Origin: Halorientalis regularis
GTDB taxonomy: Archaea > Halobacteriota > Halobacteria > Halobacteriales > Haloarculaceae
Assembly (NCBI RefSeq): GCF_023698535.1
Contig: NZ_JALJCL010000015.1
Coordinates: 41,049-105,048, forward strand
DNA: 64,000 nucleotides
Reading direction: 5' to 3'
Shown: positions 1 through 8,483 of the stretch, piece after piece
Layout of the letters: every line of letters starts with the position of its first letter
Position numbering within the stretch: the first letter of the stretch is position 1
The notes under the pieces: model-generated
Database searches by the model: none
Seen by the model: only the letters and a program-made list of their open reading frames with translations
Told to the model about the DNA's origin: nothing
Position numbers and translations under genes: made by a program

Positions 1-162
1 TAGACGTACCGCAGTTCCATACCACGGCTACAGGGGATCGTACCGAATGGGTCGGGGCTGGGGCAACACTGTCCGGCGATGTCGTCCGGGAGACCGAGCG
101 AACGGCCGGCACACGCCCCGCCGGTCAGCGGCCTTTTACGTGCGCGTCGAGTACCACGGCGT

Positions 163-816
163 ATGAGTACGGAAGCCGGGGACAGGGTTGGAATCGCCTG
201 TCCGGCCTGTTCGCCGCAGTTCGAGACGGTCCACGAGGTCCTGTCGACGGGCGGCGGCGACGCGACGCTACGGTGTACCGAGTGTGAACACGTCCACAAG
301 GAGAGCCTGCCCGAAGAGCGCACCGCGACGCTGGACGTGGTCATCTCCCAGGACGGGGAGTCGTTCTCCGCACAGATCGAGGCGCCCGCCGACGCCGACC
401 TCGCGACCGGCGAGGAGTTCGTCGCCGAGACCGACGCCGCGGTGATGACCGTCCGGATCACGAGCCTGGAACTCGACGACGGGCGCGTCGAGTCCGCTCC
501 CGTGACCGACGTGGACACCGTCTGGACGCGTGCCGTGGGCAACGTCAGCGTCAACGTGACCAAACACCCCAAGGACGGCAGGCGGGAGAACACCGAGTCC
601 ACCAAAGTGCAGGTGCCCGGCGACCACGACTTCGTCGTCGGCGAGACCGAGGAACTCGGGGACCTGGAGTTCACCGTCGAAGGCATCCACGTCCGGGACG
701 ACGCCGAGGGGTACGAGTTCGACAAACTCGACTACGAGGGCGACACCGTCGCCGCCAAGGACGTGAAACGGCTCTACGTCCGCGACGAGACGTCGACCGC
801 CTGGTCGGCCTGGTAA
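163..816 (+). CDS. HVO_0476-family zinc-finger protein
   Basis: 217-residue acidic protein. It begins with a zinc-ribbon half (CPAC near residue 13) and a second pair, CTEC followed by EH, near residue 45. The rest is predicted beta-rich with no membrane segment. I place the start at the ATG at 163 rather than the upstream ATG at 79, because CTTTTACG lies about 25 nt before it and would make the transcript almost leaderless, as is common in haloarchaea. The protein resembles the haloarchaeal HVO_0476 zinc-finger family, whose function I do not know. It ends 1 nt before pcm, so the two are probably co-transcribed. Confidence 0.8.
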   Translation: MSTEAGDRVGIACPACSPQFETVHEVLSTGGGDATLRCTECEHVHKESLPEERTATLDVVISQDGESFSAQIEAPADADLATGEEFVAETDAAVMTVRITSLELDDGRVESAPVTDVDTVWTRAVGNVSVNVTKHPKDGRRENTESTKVQVPGDHDFVVGETEELGDLEFTVEGIHVRDDAEGYEFDKLDYEGDTVAAKDVKRLYVRDETSTAWSAW

Positions 817-817
817 C

Positions 818-1444
818 ATGGACTGGGCGGCCCGACGCGAGGCGATGGTCGACGCGCTCGAAGCCGAGGGGCGCGTGGACGACCCGGCCACGCTCGCCGC
901 CCTCCGTGCCGTCCCGCGCCACGAGTTCGTCACCGAGCGCAAGCGCGATTCGGCGTACGCGGACACGCCGCTCCCTATCGGCGACGGCCAGACCATCAGC
1001 GCACCCCACATGGTCGCGATCATGACCGACCTGTTGGATCTGTCGCCAGGCGACCGCGTCCTCGAAATCGGCACCGGATGTGGCTACCACGCCGCCGTCA
1101 CCGCCGAGATCGTCGGCCCCGAGGGCGTTTTCTCCGTCGAGTACCACGACTCGCTGGCCGAGCAGGCCCGCGAGCGCCTCGACCGACTCGGCTACGGCGG
1201 CGTCTCGGTGCGGGCCGGCGACGGGAAGCAGGGCTGGCCCGACCACGCGCCCTACGACCGGGCCTATCTCACCTGTGCCGCGCCCGACTTTCCCGAAGCC
1301 GTCGTCGGGCAGGTCCGGCCGGGTGGCGTCCTGCTCTCGCCGCTTGGAACGGCCCGCCAGACACTCGTCCGCGCCCGCAAGCGCGAGGACGGCTCTCTGG
1401 ACCGCGAGGACCACGGCGGCGTGCGGTTCGTCGAGATGCAGTAG
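818..1444 (+). CDS. pcm: Protein-L-isoaspartate O-methyltransferase
   Basis: 208 residues, the normal length for archaeal PCMT. It transfers a methyl group from S-adenosylmethionine to L-isoaspartyl residues and so starts repair of aged proteins in the cytoplasm. The N-terminal VPRHEFV, the substrate-side motif TISAPHM (about 59-65) and the SAM-binding motif VLEIGTGCGYHAAV (81-94) are all intact, as is the later RPGGVLLSPLG strand. It directly follows the zinc-finger gene and precedes a paralogue, which suggests a small operon. Function is inferred from strong family motifs. Confidence 0.93.
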   Translation: MDWAARREAMVDALEAEGRVDDPATLAALRAVPRHEFVTERKRDSAYADTPLPIGDGQTISAPHMVAIMTDLLDLSPGDRVLEIGTGCGYHAAVTAEIVGPEGVFSVEYHDSLAEQARERLDRLGYGGVSVRAGDGKQGWPDHAPYDRAYLTCAAPDFPEAVVGQVRPGGVLLSPLGTARQTLVRARKREDGSLDREDHGGVRFVEMQ

Positions 1445-1520
1445 TGGATTGTCCGCCGCTTGACGTACCGCCCCGTCGACAGCCGGGCCATTCAATAGCC
1501 TCCACGCGAACCTTGCGACA

Positions 1521-2285
1521 ATGGATCCCGCGGTACTGCGCGACGACATGGTCGACAGCCTCGAACACGAGAGCAAGGGCTGTGTCCACAGCGACGCCGT
1601 CAGCGTCGCCATGCGGGCGGTGCCTCGCCACGAGTTCGTCGCCGACGAACGCGGTGCCTACGCCGACCGCCCCTTCGAGCGGTTCGGCACCCGCGTACTC
1701 GCACCGAGCACTGCCGCGCGCCTGCTCGAAGCGCTCGCGCCCGACCCCGACGACTCCGTCCTCGTGGTCGGCGCGGGCGTGGGCTACACGGCCGCCGTGA
1801 TCGCCGAGATCGTCGGCGACCGAAACGTGCAGGCCATCGACATCACCCGCCGGGTTGTCTACGACGCCCGCGAGAACCTCGCTAGCGCGGGCTACGGCGG
1901 CGTCCTCGTGGACTGCCGGGACGGCGCGGACGGCCTCCCCGAGTACGCTCCCTACGACCGCATCCTGCTGGAGGCCGCCGCGGTCTCGCCGCCGCGGGCG
2001 CTGGTCGACCAGCTGGCCGAGGACGGCCGGCTAGTCATGCCGCTTGGCACTCACCAGCAGAGCCTCGCCGTCGTCGAGGGCGGCGAGGTTACGGACCGCC
2101 TCGGTGGCGTCGCCTTCAGTCCCATGCTCGTCGAGGGCGAGCAGGCCGACACGCCCGAGCGCAACCGGACCCGTCGGGAGGACCGGGAGTACGCACGCCG
2201 GGACGCTCGTCGTCGCCGCGGCTGGGAGCAGTCCTGGATCGACTGGGACGAGGGCGCGGACGCCGGCCGCTCCTACGAGGACTGA
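1521..2285 (+). CDS. Second protein-L-isoaspartate O-methyltransferase-like protein
   Basis: 254 residues, a diverged paralogue of the upstream pcm product. VPRHEFV is kept (about 34-40) and a Rossmann SAM motif is visible as VLVVGAGVGYT (80-90). The TISAPHM motif of the active enzyme is replaced by RVLAPSTAA, so isoaspartyl activity may have been lost or changed. The C-terminal 45 residues are very rich in Arg, Asp and Glu and have no match in pcm. A 76-nt gap separates it from pcm. Haloarchaea often carry this adjacent pair. The fold is well supported; the substrate is not. Confidence 0.82.
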   Translation: MDPAVLRDDMVDSLEHESKGCVHSDAVSVAMRAVPRHEFVADERGAYADRPFERFGTRVLAPSTAARLLEALAPDPDDSVLVVGAGVGYTAAVIAEIVGDRNVQAIDITRRVVYDARENLASAGYGGVLVDCRDGADGLPEYAPYDRILLEAAAVSPPRALVDQLAEDGRLVMPLGTHQQSLAVVEGGEVTDRLGGVAFSPMLVEGEQADTPERNRTRREDREYARRDARRRRGWEQSWIDWDEGADAGRSYED

Positions 2286-2731
2286 CCGCCCCCCGAGACG
2301 ACCAGTACCTTCGTGTTCTCCCGGTCGTCCGTGTACCCGCCGCCGGCTGGCGGTTTCACGTCGAGCGTGACCGTCCCCTCGTCCTGATTCGGCCCGAGAC
2401 TCGGCGAGAGCGACAGCGTCGCCGTCCCGTTCGGGCCGGTCTTCGCCGGCTGGATCTCCGACAGCGTCGCGGTGCCGTCCTTCGCGACGACGGTGGCGTT
2501 CGATACCGACTCGCCCTCCGGCGTGACCACCGTGACCGTGACCTCGCTGTCGCCCTCGGGAATCACCTCCGGTTGGGGTTTCACGTCGAGTTCGGTGACG
2601 CCCAGCGCGGTGAGACCCCCGATCGTGTTCATCATGACGCTGAGACTCGCGATGCCCACTACGAGGGCGATGACGAGTCGCACCGGCAGCCCCTCGATCG
2701 CCCGTTCGTCGCTCGTGAAACGCTCGAACAT
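2273..2731 (-). CDS. Pilin-like single-pass membrane protein with a carboxypeptidase-regulatory-like domain
   Basis: 152 residues. The N-terminus is a short charged stretch (ERFTSDERAIEGLP), then a hydrophobic helix (about 17-45) like haloarchaeal pilin-type proteins, and then a single extracellular beta-sandwich with VSNATVVAKDGTATL, typical of Ig-like or carboxypeptidase-regulatory folds. The last 13 nt overlap the 3' end of the methyltransferase gene in a tail-to-tail arrangement. Likely surface-exposed; no specific role can be assigned. Confidence 0.7.
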   Translation of the reverse strand: MFERFTSDERAIEGLPVRLVIALVVGIASLSVMMNTIGGLTALGVTELDVKPQPEVIPEGDSEVTVTVVTPEGESVSNATVVAKDGTATLSEIQPAKTGPNGTATLSLSPSLGPNQDEGTVTLDVKPPAGGGYTDDRENTKVLVVSGGGQSS

Positions 2732-2806
2732 GGACCGGACTGGTCGCGGTCTCGTACTTGAACCCTCGGGCGACTGGGGTCCCGCCGTGGCCGGATCGCA
2801 GGCGAC

Positions 2807-3000
2807 TCAGTTCACGTTCGGTGCCCGGAGCGCGAGCGCGAGGCCGCCCAGCGCGAGAACGGCGGCGAAGGCGAACGCGGTCGCGTACTGCTCGGTCGCG
2901 CCGATGAGCGCGCCGGTGATCAGCGGGGCCGAGAACGCGCCCGCGATGCCCGCCGTACCGAGGAAGGAGAGGGCTGTCCCCGAGAGGTCCGCCGTCGACG
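2807..3000 (-). pseudogene. 3' remnant of an MFS transporter gene
   Basis: On the minus strand, reading leftward to a TGA at 2807-2809, the translation is a typical last part of a 12-helix MFS permease: TADLSGTALSFLGTAGIAGA, then a hydrophobic helix containing LAALGG-like residues and ending LRAPNVN. It reads open only to about position 3000, where similarity stops. No start codon or upstream helices are present, so only about the last 60 residues of some 400 remain. The loss coincides with the truncation of the neighbouring regulator. Call made by eye; no alignment was run. Confidence 0.6.
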
Positions 3001-3464
3001 CCGTCTACCGGCAAACGGTGTCGTCACTTGGCGACGGCGTCTGTCCCCGCTGTCGCGGTCGCGTGACGGTCGACGCGACGACCGACGGCTGGTCGCGGGA
3101 CCAGGGGCCCCGATCGCTGACCTATGGGTTCGAGTACGCGTGTCGCGACTGCGGCGGCAGGTGGACGACCACGGTGGGCGAGACGGTCCTCGACCACCCC
3201 GCCGTCGCGGCCTTCTACCACGACCACGGCGTCGACCTCCGCGACTCCCACGTCTGGGAGCTAGAGTTCGCGGCGACCGATCACGACACCCGCGTTCGCT
3301 CGCGCGACCCGCTCCGGCTCGAGCTCCGACCCCGGTGCGGTAACGACGAACTCGTCCTGGTCGTCGCCGACGACGGGTCGGTCGTCCGGAACTCCCGCCA
3401 CACCAAGTTCACGGCCCGGGATACCTGGTTCGACCGGCCGGCCGCCGACGCCGGGAGAAACTGA
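3001..3464 (+). pseudogene. 5'-truncated haloarchaeal wHTH/ArsR-type regulator (C-terminal ligand domain only)
   Basis: The open frame from about 3003 to the TGA at 3464 encodes the C-terminal domain common in haloarchaeal ArsR-like regulators (DUF7351-like). A zinc-ribbon pair CPRC and CRDC is followed by GETVLDHPAVAAFYHDHGVD and HVWELEF. The DNA-binding helix-turn-helix half that should precede it is missing. The sequence to the left is the transporter remnant on the opposite strand, so the frame opens into unrelated DNA. Together they look like two divergent genes that lost their 5' halves in one deletion. Confidence 0.6.
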
Positions 3465-3505
3465 GTTCTCCCGGGACTTACCGTCCTCCGCGGCCAAGGA
3501 TACCT

Positions 3506-4654
3506 ATGCGATTTCAGCTGACCGAGTCTCAGCGCGCGCTCCGCGACGAAGTCCGGGAGTTCGCGGCGACCGAGATCGACCCCGTTGCCGCCGACCTCGA
3601 CCGGGACGCGGCCTATCCCGAGCAAATCCTCGCCGAACTCGGCGAGCGTGGTATCACCGGCCTGACCCTGCCTGAGAAGTACGGCGGTCGCGGCGAGGGC
3701 CTCGTCGAACTCGCCGTCGTAATCGAGGAACTGGCGGCCGGACAGATGGCCTTGGCGAGCGCCGTCGGGCTCAACCTCGGCGTCGCCACCGTGATCGAAC
3801 GCTTCGGGAGCGATCGCCAGCGCGAGCGCTGGGTGCCGGAGATGGCGGCGTTCGAGACCGTCGGCGCGCTCGGCCTCAGCGAGGCCGACGCCGGCAGCGA
3901 CAAACTGGCGATGGAGACCACCGCCGAACGCGAGGGCGACGGATGGGTCCTGGACGGCCACAAGCAGTGGGTGACGAACTTCCCGAACGCCGACGTGGTG
4001 CTCACCTACGCGAAGACGGGGCCCGATGCGGACGCACCCCACAACGTCAGTGCCTTCCTCGTCCCGGCCGAGGCGTTCGAGGTCGACCGGTACTGGGAGA
4101 AACTGGGTGCCAACAGCGTGAAGTCGCCGCGAGTGACGCTCTCGGACGTTCGCGTGCCCGACGACGCGATGGTCGGCGAGCAGGGGGAGGCCTACGTCCA
4201 GCGCGGGACCGTCAACACCGGCGTGAACGTCCCGGCGCGAGCGGTCGGGATCGCCCGCGCCGCGCTCGAGGACACCGTCGCCTACACCACCGAACGCGAG
4301 CAGTTCGACCACCCGATCGGCGACTTTCAGGGCGTGCGCTGGCGACTCGGCGAGATGGCCGAGCGGGTCGACACGAGTCGCCTGCTCACGCTCCGGGCGG
4401 CCGACCGCGCCGACCGCGGGCTCACGGTCGACCGCGCGTTCCCGATGGCGAAGATCCACGCCACCGAGGCCGCGGTGGAGAACGCCAACGAGGCGATGCA
4501 ACTCCACGGCGGCGTCGGCTACACGCGCGAACACGACGCCGAGCGGTACCTCCGTGACGCCCGCCTGCTGACCCTCGCCGGCGGGCCCAACGAGGGGCAC
4601 CGGGACTCGCTGGCCGACGCCGTCGTCGCCGGGGAAACCGAAACCACCGAGTAG
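3506..4654 (+). CDS. Acyl-CoA dehydrogenase
   Basis: 382 residues, the normal length. It is an FAD enzyme that introduces a trans-2 double bond into acyl-CoA in the cytoplasm and passes electrons to ETF. The N-terminal helical domain, the GLSEADAGSD-type FAD/substrate loop (about 128-137) and the C-terminal helices with MQLHGGVGYTREHDAERYLR (about 331-350) are all present. The usual YEGT catalytic-glutamate motif is replaced by AGGPNEGHR. The base is therefore either elsewhere, as in isovaleryl-type enzymes, or absent. It lies 23 nt before crcB. Confidence 0.92.
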   Translation: MRFQLTESQRALRDEVREFAATEIDPVAADLDRDAAYPEQILAELGERGITGLTLPEKYGGRGEGLVELAVVIEELAAGQMALASAVGLNLGVATVIERFGSDRQRERWVPEMAAFETVGALGLSEADAGSDKLAMETTAEREGDGWVLDGHKQWVTNFPNADVVLTYAKTGPDADAPHNVSAFLVPAEAFEVDRYWEKLGANSVKSPRVTLSDVRVPDDAMVGEQGEAYVQRGTVNTGVNVPARAVGIARAALEDTVAYTTEREQFDHPIGDFQGVRWRLGEMAERVDTSRLLTLRAADRADRGLTVDRAFPMAKIHATEAAVENANEAMQLHGGVGYTREHDAERYLRDARLLTLAGGPNEGHRDSLADAVVAGETETTE

Positions 4655-4677
4655 CCGCTGGGACTCGCTCCGGACGA

Positions 4678-5094
4678 ATGAGCGACGGGACGGCCGCGGA
4701 CGCCGACGGGTCGACACACGCGCTGGCACGCGTCGAACCGCTCGCCCTGATCGCCGTCGGCGGGTTCGTCGGCGCGGTCGCCCGCCACGCCGTCGCGCTC
4801 GCGCTCCCGGCGACCCCGCTGCCGTGGGGGACGCTCGCCGCCAACGTCGCCGGGAGTTTCGCGCTGGGCGTCCTGCTGTACGAGGCCCACCTCGCGGACG
4901 CCCTGAGCCCCGAGACGCGGCTGGTACTGGGAACCGGCTTCCTCTCCTCGTTCACCACCTACAGCACCTTCGCCGTCGAGAGTGCGGGGCTAGACCCCCG
5001 ACTGCTGGTCGCCAACGTCGCCGCCAATTACGCGCTCGCCTTTCTGGCCGTCCTCCTCGGGCGCTTCGTCGCCCGGGTGATCTCCCGATGGTGA
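4678..5094 (+). CDS. crcB: Fluoride channel CrcB/Fluc, first subunit
   Basis: 138 residues with four predicted membrane helices. Fluc channels let fluoride leave the cell. Family signatures are present: GGFVGAVARH near residue 24, LAANVAGSFALG near 50, and GTGFLSSFTTYSTFAVE near 87-103, with the pore Phe/Ser/Thr residues. The first 20 residues are a polar, Asp-rich extension. The 3' end overlaps the next gene by 7 nt. Two homologous subunits in tandem suggest a heterodimer, as in other two-gene Fluc systems. No fluoride riboswitch was seen in the 23-nt upstream gap. Confidence 0.9.
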   Translation: MSDGTAADADGSTHALARVEPLALIAVGGFVGAVARHAVALALPATPLPWGTLAANVAGSFALGVLLYEAHLADALSPETRLVLGTGFLSSFTTYSTFAVESAGLDPRLLVANVAANYALAFLAVLLGRFVARVISRW

Positions 5095-5438
5095 GTCCGA
5101 CACTGCTCGTCGGTGTCGGGGGCGTCCTCGGGGCGCTGGCCCGGCACTTGCTTGGCGAGCGCATCGACACCCGGACGGCCGACACGCTCGCGGTGAACGT
5201 CTGCGGGAGTTTCCTGCTGGGCCTGCTGGTCGCCGTGCCGGTCGCTGACTCCGTCCTCCTGCTGTTCGGGACGGGCTTCTGTGGTGCCTTCACGACTTTC
5301 TCGACGTTCGCGTTCGAGACGGTACGGCTGTACGAGACCGGCGAGCGACGGCGGGCCGTGGCGACAGCAGTGCTGAATCTCGCCGGTGCGCTGGGTGCGG
5401 TGGCGCTGGGGGCCGTCCTCGCGGGCGCGGCGGGCTGA
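5088..5438 (+). CDS. crcB: Fluoride channel CrcB/Fluc, second subunit
   Basis: 116 residues with four membrane helices. Signatures are VGGVLGALARHLLG near the start, LAVNVCGSFLLG in helix 2 and GTGFCGAFTTFSTFAFET in helix 3. The ATG at 5088 overlaps the stop of the first crcB gene (5092-5094), so the two are translationally coupled and probably assemble together. It lacks the N-terminal polar extension of its partner. Confidence 0.9.
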   Translation: MVSPTLLVGVGGVLGALARHLLGERIDTRTADTLAVNVCGSFLLGLLVAVPVADSVLLLFGTGFCGAFTTFSTFAFETVRLYETGERRRAVATAVLNLAGALGAVALGAVLAGAAG

Positions 5439-5453
5439 GTACTGGGGACGCGG

Positions 5454-7343
5454 TCACTCCTCGGCGGAGAGCGAGGAGACGTGATCGGAGAGGTCAGAGA
5501 CGGCGCGTTGCTGGCGTTCGGTCTCGGCGACGATGTCCTCGACGGTGCGCTCGACGGTCTCGGCGCTCTCTCTGGCCTCGTCGACGGTCGCCAGCACCTC
5601 CTCGACGGTCGCGGCCTGTTCGTCGTTGGCGTCCGCGACCTCGCCGATCCCGTCGGCGGCCGCCTCGACCCCCTCCGAAATCTCCTGGAGCGAGGCCACG
5701 GCCTCTTGGATGCGCTCGTCGGCGACCTGGATGCGCTCGTGGCTCCGCTGAACCTCCTCGACGGTCTCGGCGGTCTGGGCCTGGACGGCCTCGATCTGTT
5801 CCGAGATGTCCTGCGTGTGGTGCTGGGTCTCGTCGGCGAGTTCCTTGACCTCGTCGGCGACGACCGCGAAGCCCTCGCCGGCCTCGCCCGCCCGCGCGGC
5901 CTCGATGTTGGCGTTGAGCGCGAGGATGTTCGTCTGTTCGGCGATGTCGGCGATTACGTCCGTCACCGCCTCGATCTCGTCCATGTACTCCTCGAGCTCG
6001 TTGACCGTCTCGACGAGTTCCCGGCTGGTCTCCAGCACGTCGTCGGTCCGCTCGCGGGCGGCCCGGCCGGCCGCCTCCCCCTCGTCGGCCTCTTCGAGCG
6101 CCTCGTCGGCCGCCGTCGAGACCTGGTTCGCGCTCGACGCCACCTCCTCCATCGTCGCGCTGAAGTCCTCCATCTCCTCGGCGACCCGGGAGAGCGCGTC
6201 GGTCTGGTCGCTCACCTGCCGGTCGATCTCGTCGGCGGCCTCGGCGGCGGTCCGGATCGAGTCGGCGAGGTCGGCGGTCCCGTCGCCGACCCGGCCGATC
6301 AGCTCCTCGAAGTCGTCGATCATCTCGTTGACCTCCCGGACGATCCGCAGGAGGTCGTCGTCGAGGTGGTCGCCGTCGTCCTCGAACTCGGCGCGGGCGG
6401 TGAAGTCGCCGTCCGACAGCGCCTCAAGCGTCGTACACACCTCCTCGACGAGCCCCGACAGCGCCTCCTGCCGGTTGATCGCCTCGGACTGGTCCTCGAC
6501 GAGTTCGAGGACGCCCTGCAGTTCGCCGCCCTCCTCGAAGATGGGCATCGCCTGGAAGGAGATGTGCTGCTCGGTGCCGTCGGCTTTCTTCATCAGGCTC
6601 CGGTCCTCGTAGACGATCCGGTCGCCGAAGGCGTAGCTGTCGTCGATGCGGTCCACGTCGTACTCCTCGTGGGCGGTCCGGGGCGACTCGACGACCTTGT
6701 CCGCGAGCGTGTCGTGGCGCCGCCCGTCGGAGTAGGTCGCCGCCGCGATGCTCTCCCGGCAGTCCTCGCCCAACTCGGCCGTCTCGTCGAGGTCGAGCTG
6801 GTCCGCCGTCGCCTGGTTGTACCCGATCACCGTGTGGTCGGCGTCGATGAGGAACGTCGAGTAGGGCACGGCGTCCAGCAGGTCGTGGAGGCCGATCCCC
6901 GGGACCGGCCCGTCGGTCGCGGCCGCCGCGTCGAGCCCGCCCGCGAGTCCCCCGAGCGCGACGCCGAGGTCCCGCTTGAGCGCGGCCGCGGCCTCGTCGC
7001 CACCGTCCACGTCGGCGAAAGCCCGTTCGACCAGCCGGTCGACGAGCGGCTCGTGGGCCCCGACCAGCGTCGCCGGGTCGACACCGCCGTCGAGCAGGTC
7101 CGCGAGGGCCTCGGCCCGGCGGTCCCGCTCGTCGTCGCCGTCGGCCCAGGCCTCCGCCGACAGCGCGGCCGCGACTTCGTCCGCCCGTTCGTCGTCGAGC
7201 GCGTCGTCGGTCGCCCCCGCGACCGCGGTCGGATCGACGCCGACCGCCGTGACCCCGTCGATCGCGTCCGACCGGTCACCGGCGCTTCCGTCCCCCGGTT
7301 CGGCCGCCAGAGACAGTAACGCGGACAGCGGTTTCCGTGTCAT
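5454..7343 (-). CDS. Soluble methyl-accepting chemotaxis transducer with PAS domain
   Basis: 629 residues with no membrane helix, so it is a cytoplasmic Htr. The N-terminal 150 residues are Ala/Asp-rich and unassigned. A PAS domain follows (about 155-285; STFLIDADHTVIGYNQATA), then a HAMP-like linker (about 295-350; LSDGDFTARAEFEDD). A long MCP signalling coiled coil comes next, with the conserved hairpin tip IAEQTNILALNANIEAARAG followed by GFAVVADEVKELA. It would signal to CheA/CheW; the PAS domain suggests a redox or small-molecule input. It is tail-to-tail with crcB and divergent from the next gene. Confidence 0.92.
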   Translation of the reverse strand: MTRKPLSALLSLAAEPGDGSAGDRSDAIDGVTAVGVDPTAVAGATDDALDDERADEVAAALSAEAWADGDDERDRRAEALADLLDGGVDPATLVGAHEPLVDRLVERAFADVDGGDEAAAALKRDLGVALGGLAGGLDAAAATDGPVPGIGLHDLLDAVPYSTFLIDADHTVIGYNQATADQLDLDETAELGEDCRESIAAATYSDGRRHDTLADKVVESPRTAHEEYDVDRIDDSYAFGDRIVYEDRSLMKKADGTEQHISFQAMPIFEEGGELQGVLELVEDQSEAINRQEALSGLVEEVCTTLEALSDGDFTARAEFEDDGDHLDDDLLRIVREVNEMIDDFEELIGRVGDGTADLADSIRTAAEAADEIDRQVSDQTDALSRVAEEMEDFSATMEEVASSANQVSTAADEALEEADEGEAAGRAARERTDDVLETSRELVETVNELEEYMDEIEAVTDVIADIAEQTNILALNANIEAARAGEAGEGFAVVADEVKELADETQHHTQDISEQIEAVQAQTAETVEEVQRSHERIQVADERIQEAVASLQEISEGVEAAADGIGEVADANDEQAATVEEVLATVDEARESAETVERTVEDIVAETERQQRAVSDLSDHVSSLSAEE

Positions 7344-7451
7344 ATCCTGTCGAATCCCCGGGTCTGCATTGAATGATGGGGCTGGTTATCAGGACTGATA
7401 TTCGATGTCGCATGGCAAAGGTATACCTCCGTTCGCGCCGGGGGTCGAGGC

Positions 7452-8429
7452 ATGCGACTCGCCAGTTTCGCGGTCGAGACGCCCGTCGGACCGGCCCGAC
7501 GGGTCGGTGTCGAACACGAGGGGGAACTGCTCGACGTGAACGCCGGCTACGCGCACGTCCTCGCGATGGACGGCGAGGCCGCGCCCGTCGACCTCGCCGA
7601 GACCGTCGCGCCCCCGTCGATGATCGACTTCCTCCGGCGCGGCCAACGCGCCTTCGACGCCGCCGAGGAGGTGCTGGAGTGGGTGCCCGACGCCGACGCC
7701 GACACCGGCCCCGGCGGCGCGCGCCTGCGGTACGAACCGAGTGAGGTCGACCTGCTGGCCCCGGTTCCCCGCCCCAACTCCCTGCGGGACTTCATGGCCT
7801 TCGAGGAACACGTCGCGAACACGATGGGCGAGGTGCCGGACGTGTGGTACGACCGCCCGGTCTGTTACAAGGGCAACGCCGACCAGGTCGTCGGCGACGG
7901 CGACGTGGTCGAGTGGCCGGCCTACTCGAACCTCTGGGATATCGAACTGGAGATCGGCGCGGTGATCGGCCGGCGGGGCACCGGCGTCGACGCCGACGAG
8001 GCCGAGGAGTACGTCGCCGGCTACACCCTGTTCAACGACTTCTCGGCCCGCGACGAGCAGGGCGAGGAGATGGACGCCAACCTCGGTCCCGCCCGCGGGA
8101 AGGACTTCGCCAACGCCTTGGGCCCGTACCTGGTGACCCCCGACGAACTCGATCTCCCGAACGCCGACTTCGCCATCGAGGTCACCGACGAGGACGGCGA
8201 GACCGAGACCTGGTCGGAGGGGACCGTCGGCGAGATGGAACACTCCTGGGGCGAGATCCTCGAACACACCTCGGAAGCGGAGACCCTCTACCCGGGCGAC
8301 GTGCTGGGCAGCGGCACCGTCGGCACGGGCTGTGGGCTGGAGATCGGCGAGTTCCTCGACGACGGCGACACCGTCGCCATCTCCATCGAGGGGCTGGGCA
8401 CGCTGGAAAACAGCGTGGTCGAATCCTGA
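7452..8429 (+). CDS. Fumarylacetoacetate hydrolase family protein
   Basis: 325 residues. The family includes FAH, 2-hydroxyhepta-2,4-diene-1,7-dioate isomerases and acylpyruvases, Mg-dependent enzymes that cleave or isomerise beta-diketo acids. A metal site is visible as WDIELEIGAVIGR (about 163-175), followed by GYTLFNDFSARD and, near the C-terminus, GDVLGSGTVGTGCG. The N-terminal 90 residues are the family's beta domain. The exact substrate cannot be told. The gene faces the chemotaxis transducer across a 108-nt shared upstream region. Confidence 0.87.
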   Translation: MRLASFAVETPVGPARRVGVEHEGELLDVNAGYAHVLAMDGEAAPVDLAETVAPPSMIDFLRRGQRAFDAAEEVLEWVPDADADTGPGGARLRYEPSEVDLLAPVPRPNSLRDFMAFEEHVANTMGEVPDVWYDRPVCYKGNADQVVGDGDVVEWPAYSNLWDIELEIGAVIGRRGTGVDADEAEEYVAGYTLFNDFSARDEQGEEMDANLGPARGKDFANALGPYLVTPDELDLPNADFAIEVTDEDGETETWSEGTVGEMEHSWGEILEHTSEAETLYPGDVLGSGTVGTGCGLEIGEFLDDGDTVAISIEGLGTLENSVVES

Positions 8430-8483
8430 CTGGCTGTCGACCGCCATCTGAGGATTCAAACACCTGGCAGCCAAACGGCCGCC

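Noticed and set aside
1..162. Possible gene upstream of the first zinc-finger gene
   Set aside because: No frame with credible composition; only a TATA-like CTTTTACG near 133 was kept as evidence for the start at 163.
4655..4677. Possible fluoride riboswitch before crcB
   Set aside because: Only 23 nt lie between the acyl-CoA dehydrogenase stop and the crcB start, too short for the known fold.
5481..7319. Long open frame opposite the chemotaxis transducer
   Set aside because: It is the GC-biased mirror of the transducer gene, with Arg/Gly/Leu-rich sequence and no domain.
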